A DNA stretch of 64,000 bases from positions 1,932,601-1,996,600 of the forward strand of contig CM055756.1 of assembly GCA_029465975.1 (NCBI GenBank). The letters are read 5' to 3'. A program made the translations under genes and the position numbers. The notes below the pieces were generated by a model. The model worked only from the letters and a program-made list of their open reading frames with translations. It was not told where the DNA came from and searched no databases. Below, piece by piece: positions 1 through 11,000 of this stretch. Source of the stretch: Dallia pectoralis. Taxonomy: Eukaryota; Chordata; Actinopteri; Esociformes; Umbridae. Numbering within the stretch: position 1 is the first letter of the stretch; every line of letters starts with the position of its first letter.

Positions 1-260
1 TACAACGGTCACTCAAATACAAAACAGTAGTTTACCTAAAACTGTCACTAAAATACAAGACAGTAGTTCACCTAAAACTGTCACTAAAATACAAGACAGT
101 AGTTTACCTAAAACTGTCACTAAAATACAAGACAGTAGTTCACCTAAATCTGTCACTCAAATACAAGACAGTAGTTTACGTAAAACTGTCACTAAAATAC
201 AAGACAGTAGTTTACGTAAAACTGTCATTAAAATACAAGACAGTAGTTTATGTAAAAACT
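1..260. repeat. 36-bp minisatellite, about 7 copies
   Basis: A 36-bp unit built on CTGTCACTAAAATACAAGAC plus CAGTAGTTTACC repeats from the window edge to about 260, with a few substitutions per copy (CACC, ACGT, ATGT variants). The array continues off the left edge, so its full length is unknown. No coding sense is seen. Confidence 0.9.
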
Positions 261-890
261 GTAATTTATGTATATCAATGCTGTCACTACCTTCACAAGG
301 TCCAACACACATTTTCACAAACAATATGGAGTCAGGCGAAATATTAAATGATCCTGACGTTTATAATTTCCTGCCTGTCTCCTTAGCAAATAATAAGTGT
401 GAAAAACAGATCATTGTGACCAGTGTCAGTGAGAGCATATAGTTCTGGGTCTGAGTGTTGGGTGGTTGTGCGACACCTTCTCTAAATTCCGTAGCTTCGC
501 CACATCGTGTACTGACTCTAGATCATTTGGTGTGTCAGCACTATCTCCATGAAAACGAACCTGTGCCCATCTTGTGATCTATGAAGGCACGAAGAACAAC
601 TACCCTCTCCAGAGAGCCTCTATTCTGGGATAGCTATTAAGAACCACTCCCTTTCTGCATTACAGAAGACGTGAGCGAAACATTTTATTTCATGTATTTT
701 ATTACACAAATGACCAGCATGATTGGCTACTCAAACATGTGTTAATGAAGGTCTACAAAAACATTGTTTTGAATGCAAAGAACAGCTAAGGTAATAACAC
801 ATACATTATTTATAGTAAATCTATATAGGTTACACTAGGCAAAATAGAGGCCATTGCACATGATCGAGACGAAGCCTAGTATATTGACTA
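261..890. other. gene-free stretch, nothing recognised
   Basis: Mixed-composition sequence with no long open frame, no splice-bounded exon I could support and no recognisable repeat. Confidence 0.5.
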
Positions 891-959
891 GTGAGGGTAA
901 ATGAGTGTCTCAAAATAAGACATTTAGAAAAACTGCGATACTTTACACTAAAGCTGGTG

Positions 960-1371
960 GTGGAGGGTTTGGCTGGAGCTGCCAGGACTGGTCCCAGACT
1001 ACGGCAAGCCCAAGCCCTTACCTACAGCGTGCCAGTGCCGGCCCCGCCTACCACCTGCCAGAGCCGGGCCCGCCTACATTGTGCCACAGCTGGTTCCTGT
1101 CTACAGCATGCCAGAGCCGGGCCCCGCCTACAACGTGCCACAGCTGGTTCCTGTCTACAGCATGCCAGAGCCGGGCCCCGCCTACAACGTGCCACAGCTG
1201 GTTCCTGTCTACAGCATGCCAGAGCCGGGCCCCGCCTACAACGTGCCACAGCCGGTGGCTCTGAGGAGTGGTCTTGGCAATATTGGGCTTTCGGTTATGT
1301 TGTTAGTTGTTCTTTTTCTGGGTCAAAATTTTTGTACAGCAGACATCTTTATTGGTAAAAACCCCCAATAA
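960..1371 (+). pseudogene. proline/tyrosine-rich 54-bp coding-like repeat with hydrophobic tail (possible gene remnant)
   Basis: A 54-bp unit repeats about three times exactly (1087-1250) and less well upstream (from about 975). In one frame it reads as an 18-residue repeat of the type PQLVPVYSMPEPGPAYNV, then a 3' segment with a hydrophobic stretch (IGLSVMLLVVLFLG) and a stop at 1369-1371. Upstream, similar residues (LVPDYGKPKP, YSVPVPAP) occur in shifted frames, so the reading frame looks broken by indels. I do not recognise the family. Repeat plus C-terminal hydrophobic segment could be the last exon of a membrane or GPI-anchored proline-rich protein, a decayed copy of one, or chance translation of a GC-rich minisatellite. 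No splice acceptor or start is convincing. Confidence 0.3.
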
Positions 1372-1429
1372 GTTTCACGAGTTCACACTTACGAATGATC
1401 AGAGAGTAAAAGGTTATGCGTATTTGGTC

Positions 1430-1485
1430 CAAAAAATACATACAGGGTCCAAAAAATACATACAGGGTCCAAAATATACATACAA
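1430..1485. repeat. short tandem repeat, about 20-bp unit x3
   Basis: GGTCCAAAAAATACATACAG occurs three times in tandem, the last copy slightly changed. Confidence 0.8.
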
Positions 1486-1775
1486 AATATACACCTTATA
1501 TTTGGTTGCATGTTCCTCAGCAAGTTTAACCTTGAGCAGACGTTTGGATATTTCACTACTCATTTAAAGCACAACATTGCCATGACGTTCCGGTCCATAA
1601 TGACTATGTAAACTTATAATTCCAACAGTCTGATATAAGAACGAAAACAAACTCCCACTTGTCTGTTTTTATCTTGTTGCAGAATGTGGACTTGCACTGT
1701 CTCACTACATCCAAACAACGATCAGAGAGCCAGAGTAAAGACCATTAGGTTATTTATTATTGATAGACCATTAAG

Positions 1776-1874
1776 GGAGAAAGAAAAAGAGATGTGGAGG
1801 GAGAGAGAGGGAGGGGGAGAGGGAGGGGGAGAGAGAGGGAGGGAGGGATGGAGGGAGAGAGGAGAGAGAGAATG
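1776..1874. repeat. purine-rich GA/GGGA low-complexity tract
   Basis: Almost 100 bases of purines on the + strand (GAGAGAGGGAGG variants). The antisense polypyrimidine strand gives spurious Ser/Pro/Leu-rich open frames. Confidence 0.85.
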
Positions 1875-1914
1875 TACGCTATTCAAACCAAATAACAAGA
1901 AACAGAGGGTGTAA

Positions 1915-3308
1915 GAAAGAAAGCGACACATGAAAGATCTCCATAAAGATAGAAAAAGGCTTTCCACACTCACATACTCCTCCTCTGATGTGTGGGTGTC
2001 TGTTGTTATGTCTCTGGTCATGTCCCATGTCACCATGAAAGAGCATCCACTGTCCTATGTCACAGTGCCCAGGGAGAGTGTCAGGATGCTACATGGTTTA
2101 TAGTCAGACAGATTGGCTTAGTCCGCGAGACTGTAGGTGTGAATGAAGAAGAAGGGAAAGAAAGATGTATTTTCCGTATCAGCAGCTGTTTGACCTGAAA
2201 ACATTACCTGAGCAAAGGGATTATTTTCAAATACTACCGAAAACAAGTTTGTTTTTCTTTGTTCTTGTCCGATAAACTAATGTTTTGGTGATATGTCTTT
2301 ATATAATATGTCACCATAAATACCCTAAATCAATAACATTGGTGTGATAGAGTAATATATGTCCCTGTTGAATATTCTTATGGAGTATTGCGAAGGAAAT
2401 AATCCTTGTTAAAGATAAAATATTTAGCAGTAATGTCACTGAAATCCAAAAAGAAACAGCTCAGCCAATAAAATTATGCTAGGAAAAGGTGAAACCATTT
2501 ATGTTTACTGAGAACACAGGATGCAAATAAAAAAAAGAAAACACTGTTAACAGAAGATTCATGTTATTAGGTTTAACATTGCTGAATGTTCCGGATAGAG
2601 GTTAGTACTTGTCATTACCCAGACCACACCCATAATTAATAAAAGTGCACTGATTGGCCAGGTTAAACGTTAGCCAGCTCCAATCGTAAGCCTACTTTGC
2701 ATGACCAGACTGAATTATTGTGTAGCTTTTAAATGTACGCTTGCGAGATCAGGCAGGTGAGCGAGGCTAGCTAAAACTGAAAAAATAAATTGTTGTTGGA
2801 ATCTGAAAAAAGTCCATAATTGAAGGGAAAATGGGCTATACTAACTTTGAGCTACTTCCTAAATCACTTGTACATAGGACAGCTGAAGCTTGCTGTACCA
2901 TCAGGACATTTTGGTACCTAACTCTGTTCCATATTCCCTATTATGGATGCAACCAAGTACATTCACATGTCATTTAGATGCAAGAAATTGGCAAATCAAA
3001 GACTTGCATTTCTTACTATTTTAATAGACAACAACTGCAACAACTGCTAAAATTGGAATGTCATACACATGTACACTCTTCTGAAGAACCAAACTAAACA
3101 CAAGTGCATTTTTAATGGTACAGTTTGTTTCAGCTGATTGTGTCTTAGACAAGCCATGCAATCTGACATACTGAGGAAAGTCTTAATTTTCATCATCAGT
3201 AAACGGTTTACCGTGTTTTCAAAATGCACTGCGTAACTTGGTACAGTGGCCCTAAATGATATTACCACAACTTGGACTATTTCACATGTTATTATTTTAT
3301 AACTCTAA
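1915..3308. other. gene-free stretch with one dispersed-repeat relative
   Basis: No gene seen. The part near 2690-2770 (TTTAAATGTACGCTTGCGAG and neighbours) is similar to 39835-39905 elsewhere in the window, so it is part of a diverged dispersed repeat of unknown class. Confidence 0.4.
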
Positions 3309-3437
3309 TGTAACAGCCATGTTCTGTCTGTCTTTTCTTGTGCTGCCCTCTCCTGGTCTTCATGTGTTTTTGTTTGTATTTTGTCTCTTCCATTGTAATT
3401 AGTCCCTATTGGTCTCACCTGTGTCTTGTTATGTTCC

Positions 3438-3469
<32 letters not shown>

Positions 3470-3716
3470 ACTCATCAGTTGTGTTTGAGTGCCATTGTCT
3501 ACCAATATTTCTCATTGTAGTTCATTCTTTTGTTCATTTGTTTGGTTATCTGTTTTCCCTGCTGCTCGTCCGCCCCTGCCCGCCTGTTTATCATTGTCCC
3601 GACTGTCTGTTTTCGTCTTTGTATATCCCCTGCCTACCCTGCTGGACTATAAATAAATCCTTAAAGAAATGCTCTCTGTGTTTGGGTCCTCTCTCTGTCA
3701 CTGGCCATTCATGACA
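3309..3716 (+). mobile_element. LTR-like element (probable old solo LTR)
   Basis: The segment starts TGTAACAG and ends CATGACA, has AATAAA (about 3652) some 65 bases before the end, and ends in the T-rich/pyrimidine style common to fish Gypsy-type LTRs. A (TA)n tract at about 3438-3470 sits where a TATA region would be. No target-site duplication is seen (TCTAA left, ACAAC right), and no internal retrotransposon genes flank it, so it would be an eroded solo LTR. Class assignment is inference. Confidence 0.45.
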
Positions 3717-4560
3717 ACAACAACAAGAAATGTAGATGGATTTGATTAAGATTTTTTTGCCACCAATCAACACTAAAGTGGAAAATGTCAACACCTTTGA
3801 CACCTCGACAGCAATTACAGTCATGAATCTATTGGGATGTGACTCAACCAGCTTTGGACACAGCAATGTCCCCATAGTTCCTAAAACAAGCTGTATTTTT
3901 GTCTGAAACCGTGACATTTTCTTCCACACTGTGTCAGTCTCCCGAGCTCTGCCATAATAGGTAATGTGCTGGGGAAAGACAGTCCGGAGAAGAATGGTGG
4001 AGAGGTCATTACCATTATCAGCTGCATCCAATCCTCCAAAACCACCCCCTGTTTTGGATTTTCCCCACACCTCCTCCTCTTCAAATCTGTTAATAAAACC
4101 CCTCCTGGGCCATTTGTCACATATTTGTTACCTGTAACTCTCTCAGTAGGTCAGTTGTTTTTATGTAACGCCTATTATTATGTATAAAAATGCATTTACT
4201 TCCTCCATTAAGTTGAAACTCAATACAGATCAATTACAGTTAAATAACTTTGTTCAGGTCACACACCCTGGTTAATATTAATCCTCTGAACCGTCTCTGC
4301 TCATCAGCCCTGCTAACTTTTTCTTGCTTTGTGGCAATTGTTCTTTCAATGGTCTTAGCTAAATAATATGTTTAAACGTTTCCATGACAATTTCAGAGTT
4401 GTTGTGCTGTGTTAAAACAATTCAATAATGAAAATGTCAAAAACAAGTTACCGTCGTAGTGTGATTAGTAGGAAATATTGGTATTGATCTAAAAATGCCC
4501 TCGTCTTATTTTGGTCCTGGAGTCTTTTGGACAGCCTATGTTGGTCTCTGAGACCTATTA
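3717..4560. other. gene-free stretch, nothing recognised
   Basis: AT-rich unique-looking sequence. Antisense open frames here lack splice signals or recognisable protein features. Confidence 0.4.
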
Positions 4561-4561
4561 T

Positions 4562-4645
4562 ACTGGATAAATGTGCTGTGTAACATTACCCAACTTTATT
4601 AGGCTGGATAAATGTGCTGTGTAACATTACCCAACCTTATTATTC
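4562..4645. repeat. duplicated 44-bp segment (two copies)
   Basis: GGATAAATGTGCTGTGTAAC followed by ATTACCCAAC occurs at about 4564 and 4608. A near-identical stretch occurs again at about 5893-5919, at the right end of the hAT element. Confidence 0.75.
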
Positions 4646-4649
4646 TGTT

Positions 4650-5155
4650 CACACAACCTGCTACTCAAACTGTTGGGTAAGGGGTCAGAGTGCACATAAC
4701 CTGCTACTTAAATTGTTGAGTAAGGGGTCAGAGTTCACACAACCTGCACCTCAAATTGTTGGGTAAGGGGGTCAGAGTTCACACAACCTGTACCTCAAAC
4801 TGTTGGGTAAGGGGGTCAGAGTGCACACAACCTGTACCTCAAACTGTTGGGGAAGGGGGTCAGAGTGCACACAACCTGCTACTCAATCTGTAGAGTAAGG
4901 GGTCAGAGTTCACACAACCTGCACCTCAAACTGTTGGGTAAGGGGGTCAGAGTTCACACAACCTGCACCTCAAACTGTTGGGTAAGGGGGTCAGAGTGCA
5001 CACAACCTGCTACTCAATCTGTAGAGTAAGGGGTCAGAGTTCACACAACCTGCACCTCAAACTGTTGGGTAAGGGGTCAGAGTTCACACAACCTGCTACT
5101 CAAACTGTTGGGTAAGGGGTCAGAGTCCTGTTAATCAAACAGTTGAGTAAGGGGA
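4650..5155. repeat. 43-44-bp minisatellite, about 12 copies
   Basis: The unit is GGTAAGGGGTCAGAG + TTCACACAACCTGC + ACCTCAAACTGTTG, with alternating variants (ACCTC or TACTC; GGGG or GGGGG). The repeat gives a short open frame on the + strand that is not a gene. Confidence 0.92.
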
Positions 5156-5210
5156 CACTTCATAGGGTGATGAGGGGACCAACAACTCTATAATGGGTCA
5201 GGCACATATA

Positions 5211-5320
5211 AGCACTTGTTATAGGCACTTGTTATAGGCACTTGTTATAGGCACTTGTTATAGGCACTTGTTATAGGCACTTGTTATAGGCACTTGTTAT
5301 AGGCACTTGTTATAGTGTTC
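5211..5320. repeat. 13-bp tandem repeat, 8 copies
   Basis: AGGCACTTGTTAT repeats eight times nearly perfectly, followed by a triplet of TGTTCTAG-like units. Confidence 0.93.
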
Positions 5321-5460
5321 TAGTGTTCTAGTGTTGACACCTAGAAGATTTAAACTGACCTTCAGACCCAATGTGCAACTAGTTCAACCTGTATCATCCA
5401 TCACCAGCTCAAAAAGTTTTTATTTTTTTTGTTGTATAGTGCACAGCTTAGGCCTTAGGA

Positions 5461-5921
5461 CAGGGGTGGCCAACCAGTCAGAGACTAAGAGCCACATTGT
5501 TTACTGTGTTACCGCAAAGAGCCACATCATACACATGGGCAAAAAAAAACTGGTGGGGGAATCCAACCAGGGTCCTCTGGCTCCACAGTTGGGCACTCTA
5601 ACCACTACACCAAACAGGGAAGTCCAGTTTGAGTGGCTCCACTGCGCAATTAGATTTAATTACAGTGCCGTCGTTTTATTTCCATTCGTTGTTACGTGTT
5701 GGGGTTAAAAGGTATTTCAAATAAACACCACAAAGGTATATACTGGCTCTGCAAATGGCTTTTGACTGCACTACACCACTAGTTTGTGACACATGCGTGT
5801 TTGACGAAAAATCCTTCGCGAAGCGAACACGGACATTAAAAAAACACAAACTTCTATATGAACGTAAGAGCCGCATGAAACCAGACAAAGAGGGTAAATG
5901 TGCTGTGTAACATTACCCCTG
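5461..5921. mobile_element. hAT-type non-autonomous element with 8-bp target duplication and tRNA-like module
   Basis: The element starts CAGGGGTGGCCAACC, a typical hAT terminus, and ends ATTACCCCTG (reverse complement CAGGGGTAAT). It is flanked by a perfect 8-bp direct repeat CCTTAGGA at 5453-5460 and 5922-5929, the size expected for hAT. Inside, the minus strand at about 5550-5620 reads like a tRNA-derived promoter: box A-like TGGTGTAGTGGTTAGAG and box B-like GGTTGGATTCC. There is no transposase. A related but end-truncated copy is at 33968-34345. Confidence 0.8.
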
Positions 5922-5929
5922 CCTTAGGA

Positions 5930-6564
5930 GGTTGCGACAGCCTTGGTAGAGACACATAAGGAAGTCTAACTGTAATTTGCTACAATCCCCCGTGGACAAA
6001 TAAGACCAAATCAGAGCTTTTCATTAGAACATAGTGTTTACATAATACAAAATGAAGCCTTCAAACAAAAGAACACCTTCCTCACAGTTAATATAAGCAC
6101 AGTTATGTTGTGGGTTTGCTTTACTGCCTCTGGCACTAGTTGCTTTGAATGTGTGCGTGGCATCTGTAAAACTGATTAACACCAAGGCTATTTGGAGGGC
6201 AATGTCAAATCCAGTGTCAGCTGGGTTTCTTTCAAAGGTCATGGGTCTGTCAACAGGACAAAAGGCAGGAATGGTTCAGAGTCAGACAATAATTGGTTTT
6301 GAATTAGCAGCTAGAGTAAAAGTCTTAATCTTGCTGAGGCATCTGAAAAAGCATTTGGGTGTAACCTTTAAAAGCTGTGCGAACTGGAGGAGTTTGTAAA
6401 GGAAGAGTGGCCAAACTGCAAGTATGTAAATGCAGGAAGCTCATCAATGGCAGAGTCAAGTGTTTGATTGCAGTTATTTTAGCCAAAGGCTGTGCCCCAT
6501 AACATTTAGTCTAGAGTGTTAATAATTTTGTCATCGCTATTTCTGTTCGTTTTCTGATTGTAAA
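5930..6564. other. gene-free stretch, nothing recognised
   Basis: No supported exon, RNA gene or repeat. Confidence 0.4.
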
Positions 6565-6566
6565 AC

Positions 6567-7384
6567 ATTTGGGAGGTGGGCTGTTGGCTGTTTGTGGTGG
6601 GCTGTGGGTGGTGGGCTGTGGGCGATGGGCTCTGGGCAGTGGGCGGTGGGTGTTGAGCTGTGGGCGGTGGGTGTTGAGCTGTGGGCGGTGGGTGTTGAGC
6701 TGTGGGCGGTGGGTGTTGAGCTGAGGGCGGTGGGTGTTGAGCTGTGGGCGGTGGGTGTTGAGCTGTGGGCGGTGGGTGTTGAGCTGTGAGCGGTGGGTGT
6801 TGAGCGGTGGGCGGTGGGTGTTGAGCTGTGGGCGGTGGGTGTTGAGCTGTGGGCGGTGGGCGATGGGCGGTGAGCTGTGGGCAGTGGGTGTTGAGCTGTG
6901 GGTGTTGAGCTGTGGGCGGTGGGCGGGGGCGATGGGCAGTGGGTGTTGAGCTGTGGGTGTTGAGCTGTGGGCGTTGAGCTGTGGGCTGTGGGTGTTGAGC
7001 TGTGGGCAGTGGGTGTTGAGCTGTGGGCGGTGGGTGTTGAGCTGTGGGCGGTGGGTGTTGAGCTGTGGGCGGTGGGCGGGGGCGATGGGCAGTGGGCGGT
7101 GGGTGTTGAGCTGTGGGCGGTGGGCGGGGGCGATGGGCAGTGGGTGTTGAGCTGTGGGCGGTGGGTGTTGAGCTGTGGGCAATGGGCTGTGGGCGGTGGG
7201 CTGTGGGCGGTGGGCGGTGGGTGTTGAGCTGTGGGCGGTGGGTGTTGAGCTGTGGGCGGTGGGTTGTGGGTTGTGGGCGATGGGCAGTGGGTGTTGAGCT
7301 GTGGGCGGTGGGTGTTGATCTGTGGGCGGGGGCGATGGGCTGTGGGCGGTGGGCTGTGGGCGGTGGGTGTTGAGCTGTGGGCGT
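6567..7384. repeat. G-rich 21-bp minisatellite, about 38 units
   Basis: The core GGGCGGTGGGTGTTGAGCTG(T) is repeated with deletions to shorter GGGCGGTGGGC units. The + strand has GGG runs every 4-11 bases, so G-quadruplex folding is possible. The array gives antisense open frames of 326 and 292 codons made only of Pro/Thr/Ala/His/Gln repeats, judged artefacts. Confidence 0.93.
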
Positions 7385-8048
7385 CCCACAGAACATAGGG
7401 ACTGCAGCAGTTAGGCAGCCTCCTGAGGCTATGTATTGGCTTGAGATTGAATACATCACTGCTGAACTCATTTCTGGATACAACAAATGGAAATGTTCCA
7501 GAATGTTCCAGAAATGCTTGATGTATTTGACATATTATTCCAATTCTACATCAACATTACTGGCGATAGGCCCTATGCAGATGTAGATGCGCAGAGAAAA
7601 TAGACAGTATCAATTGCTGTAGAAAAACCTCTATATAAGCCTTGAGCACCACCTGGTGCTTGCATACAGGAATTGCACACAGGAGTTACAGCAGACATTC
7701 ACAACAATAATGGGGGAGCTGGACTGCAGTGTGAAATATGCCCAAGGACCCCATTATTCATACTCGATTTAAAAACAAATATATATATATACATTCATTC
7801 AATTTATTTAAATGAAATAACGTAATGAAACATAAAAGCTAGCATTTTTGGCACTTGATACTTTTTTAATTTGCAGCATCTACACTGCAGGTCTCATTCA
7901 ACCAAATAATATCTTACAGTGATTCATTGAAGGGGTGTTGGCATCTGTATTAATTTGATCTGTATTTGTGTACAAGGTTTGTACTTGTGTGAGTGATTGT
8001 GAACCCCTGCTGTGTTTCTGGAAGATTAACATCCATTAGGAGATTTGA
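7385..8048. other. gene-free stretch, nothing recognised
   Basis: AT-rich sequence between two minisatellites. No exon or repeat family recognised. Confidence 0.4.
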
Positions 8049-11000
8049 AGACTTGATTGAGTAGTGAACATGGAGGACCAGTCAGAATAAATAGACTTCA
8101 TTGAGTAGTGAACATGGAGGACCAGTCAGAAAATATAGACTTCATTGAGTAGTGAACATGGAGGACCAGTCAGAATAAATATACTTAATTGAGTGGTGAA
8201 CATGAAGGACCAGTCAGAATAAATAGACTTCATTGAGTAGTGAACATGGAGGACCAGTCAGAATAAATATACTTAATTGAGTAGTGAACATGAAGGACCA
8301 GTCAGAATAAATAGACTTCATTGAGTACTGAACATGGAGGACCAGTCAGAATAAATAGACTTCATTGAGTAGTGAACATGGAGGACCAGTCAGAATATAT
8401 AGACTTCATTGAGTAGTGAACATGGAGGACCAGTCAGAATAAATAGACTTGATTGAGTAGTAAACATGGAGGACCAGTCAGAATAAATAGACTTCATTGA
8501 GTAGTGAACCTGGAGGACCAGTCAGAATAAATAGACTTCATTGAGTAGTGAACATGAAGGACCAGTCAGAATATAATAGACTTCCATTGAGTAGTAGAAC
8601 ATGAAAATATAGACTTCAGGACCAGTCAGAATAAATAGACTTCATTGAGTAGTAAACATGAAGGACCAGTCAGAATAAATAGACTTCATTGAGTTGAAAT
8701 GAAGGACCAGTCAGAAGGAGTAGTGAACATGGAGGACCAGTAGTGAACATGGAGGACCAGTCAGAATAAATAGACTTCATTGAGTAGTGAACATGAAGGA
8801 CCAGTCAGAAAATAAATAGACTTCATTGAGTACATGAACATGGAGGACCAGTCAGAATAAATAGACTTCATTGAGTAGTGAACATGGAGGACCAGTCAGA
8901 ATAAATAGACTTCATTGAGTGAACATGAAGGACCAGTCAGAACATGGAGGACCAGTCAGAATAAATAGACTTTTGATAGTGAGTAGAACATGAAGGAGTC
9001 AGAATAAATAGACTTCATTGAGTAGTGAACATGGAGGACCAGTCAGAATAAATAGACTTCATTGAGTAGTGAACATGGAGGACCAGTCAGAATAAATAGA
9101 CTTCATTGAGTAGTGAACATGAAGGACCAGTCAGAATAAATAGACTTCATTGAGTAGTGAACATGGAGGACCAGTCAGAATAAATAGACTTCATTGAGTA
9201 GTGAACATGGAGGACCAGTCAGAATAAATAGACTTCATTGAGTAGTGAACATGAAGGACCAGTCAGAATAAATAGACTTGATTGAGTAGTGAACATGAAG
9301 GACCAGTCAGAATAAATAGACTTCATTGAGTAGTGAACATGAAAGACCAGTCAGAATAAATAGACTTCATTGAGTAGTGAACATGGAGGAACATGAAGGA
9401 CCAGTCAGAATAAATAGACTTCATTGAGTAGTGAACATGAAGGACCAGTCAGAATAAATAGACTTCATTGAGTAGTGAACATGGAGGACCAGTCAGAATA
9501 AATAGACTTCATTGAGTAGTGAACATGAAGGACCAGTCAGAATAAATAGACTTCATTGAGTACTGAACATGGAGGACCAGTCAGAATAAATATACTTGAT
9601 TGAGTAGTGAACATGGAGGACCAGTCAGAATAAATAGACTTCATTGAGTAGTGAACATGAAGGACCAGTCAGAATATATAGACTTCATTGAGTAATGAAC
9701 ATGGAGGACCAGTCAGAAAAATAGACTTCATTGAGTAGTGAACCTGGAGGACCAGTCAGAATAAATAGACTTCATTGAGTAGTGAACATGGAGGACCAGT
9801 CAGAATAAATAGACTTCATTGAGTAGTGAACATGGAGGACCAGTCAGAATAAATAGACTTCATTGAGTAGTGAACATGGAGGGCCAGTCAGAATAAATAG
9901 ACTTCATTGAGTAGTGAACATGGAGGACCAGTCAGAATAAATAGACTTCATTGAGTAGTGAACATGAAGGACCAGTCAGAATAAATATACTTGATTGAGT
10001 AGTGAACATGAAGGACCAGTCAGAATAAATAGACTTCATTGAGTAGTGAACATGAAAGACCAGTCAGAATAAATAGACTTCATTGAGTAGTGAACATGGA
10101 GGACCAGTCAGAATAAATAGACTTCATTGAGTAGTGAACATGAAGGACCAGTCAGAATAAATAGACTTCATTTAGTAGTGAACATGAAGGACCAGTCAGA
10201 ATAAATAGACTTCATTGAGTAGTGAACATGGAGGACCAGTCAGAATAAATATACTTCATTGAGTAGTGAACATGAAGGACCAGTCAGAATAAATAGACTT
10301 CATTGAGTAGTGAACATAGAGGACCAGTCAGAATAAATAGACTTCATTGAGTAGTGAACATGGAGGACCAGTCAGAATAAATAGACTTCATTGAGTAGTG
10401 AACATGGAGGACCAGTCAGAATATATAGACTTCATTGAGTAGTGAACATGAAGGACCAGTCAGAATATATAGACTTCATTGAGTACTGAACATGGAGGAC
10501 CAGTCAGAATAAATAGACTTCATTGAGTAGTGAACATGGAGGACCAGTCAGAATAAATAGACTTCATTGAGTAGTGAACATGGAGGACCAGTCAGAATAA
10601 ATAGACTTCATTGAGTAGTGAACATGGAGGACCAGTCAGATTATAAAGACTTCATTGAGTAGTGAACATGAAGGACCAGTCAGAATATATAGACTTCATT
10701 GAGTAGTGAACATGGAGGACCAGTCAGAATAAATATACTTAATTGAGTAGTGAACATGAAGGACCAGTCAGAATAAAAAGACTTCTTTGAGTAGTGAACA
10801 TGGAGGACCAGTCAGAATAAATAGACTTGTTTGAGTAGTGAACATGGAGGGCCAGTCAGAATAAATAGACTTGATTGAGTAGTAAACATGGAGGACCAGT
10901 CAGAATATATAGACTTCATTGAGTAGTGAACATGGAGGACCAGTCAGAATATATAGACTTCATTGAGTAGTGAACATGGAGGACCAGTCAGAATATATAG

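Noticed and set aside
1722..2036. Ser/Leu/Pro-rich minus-strand frame
   Set aside because: Largely the complement of a GA-rich low-complexity tract.
5550..5625. A genuine tRNA gene on the minus strand
   Set aside because: Box A and B resemble tRNA, but it lies inside a hAT element, the arms are not convincingly paired and box B departs from GGTTCGA; treated as a tRNA-derived module.
6506..7486. Minus-strand frames of 326 and 292 codons rich in Pro/Thr/Ala/His
   Set aside because: Produced by the 21-bp G-rich repeat; overlapping frames on both strands are open and nothing flanking supports a gene.
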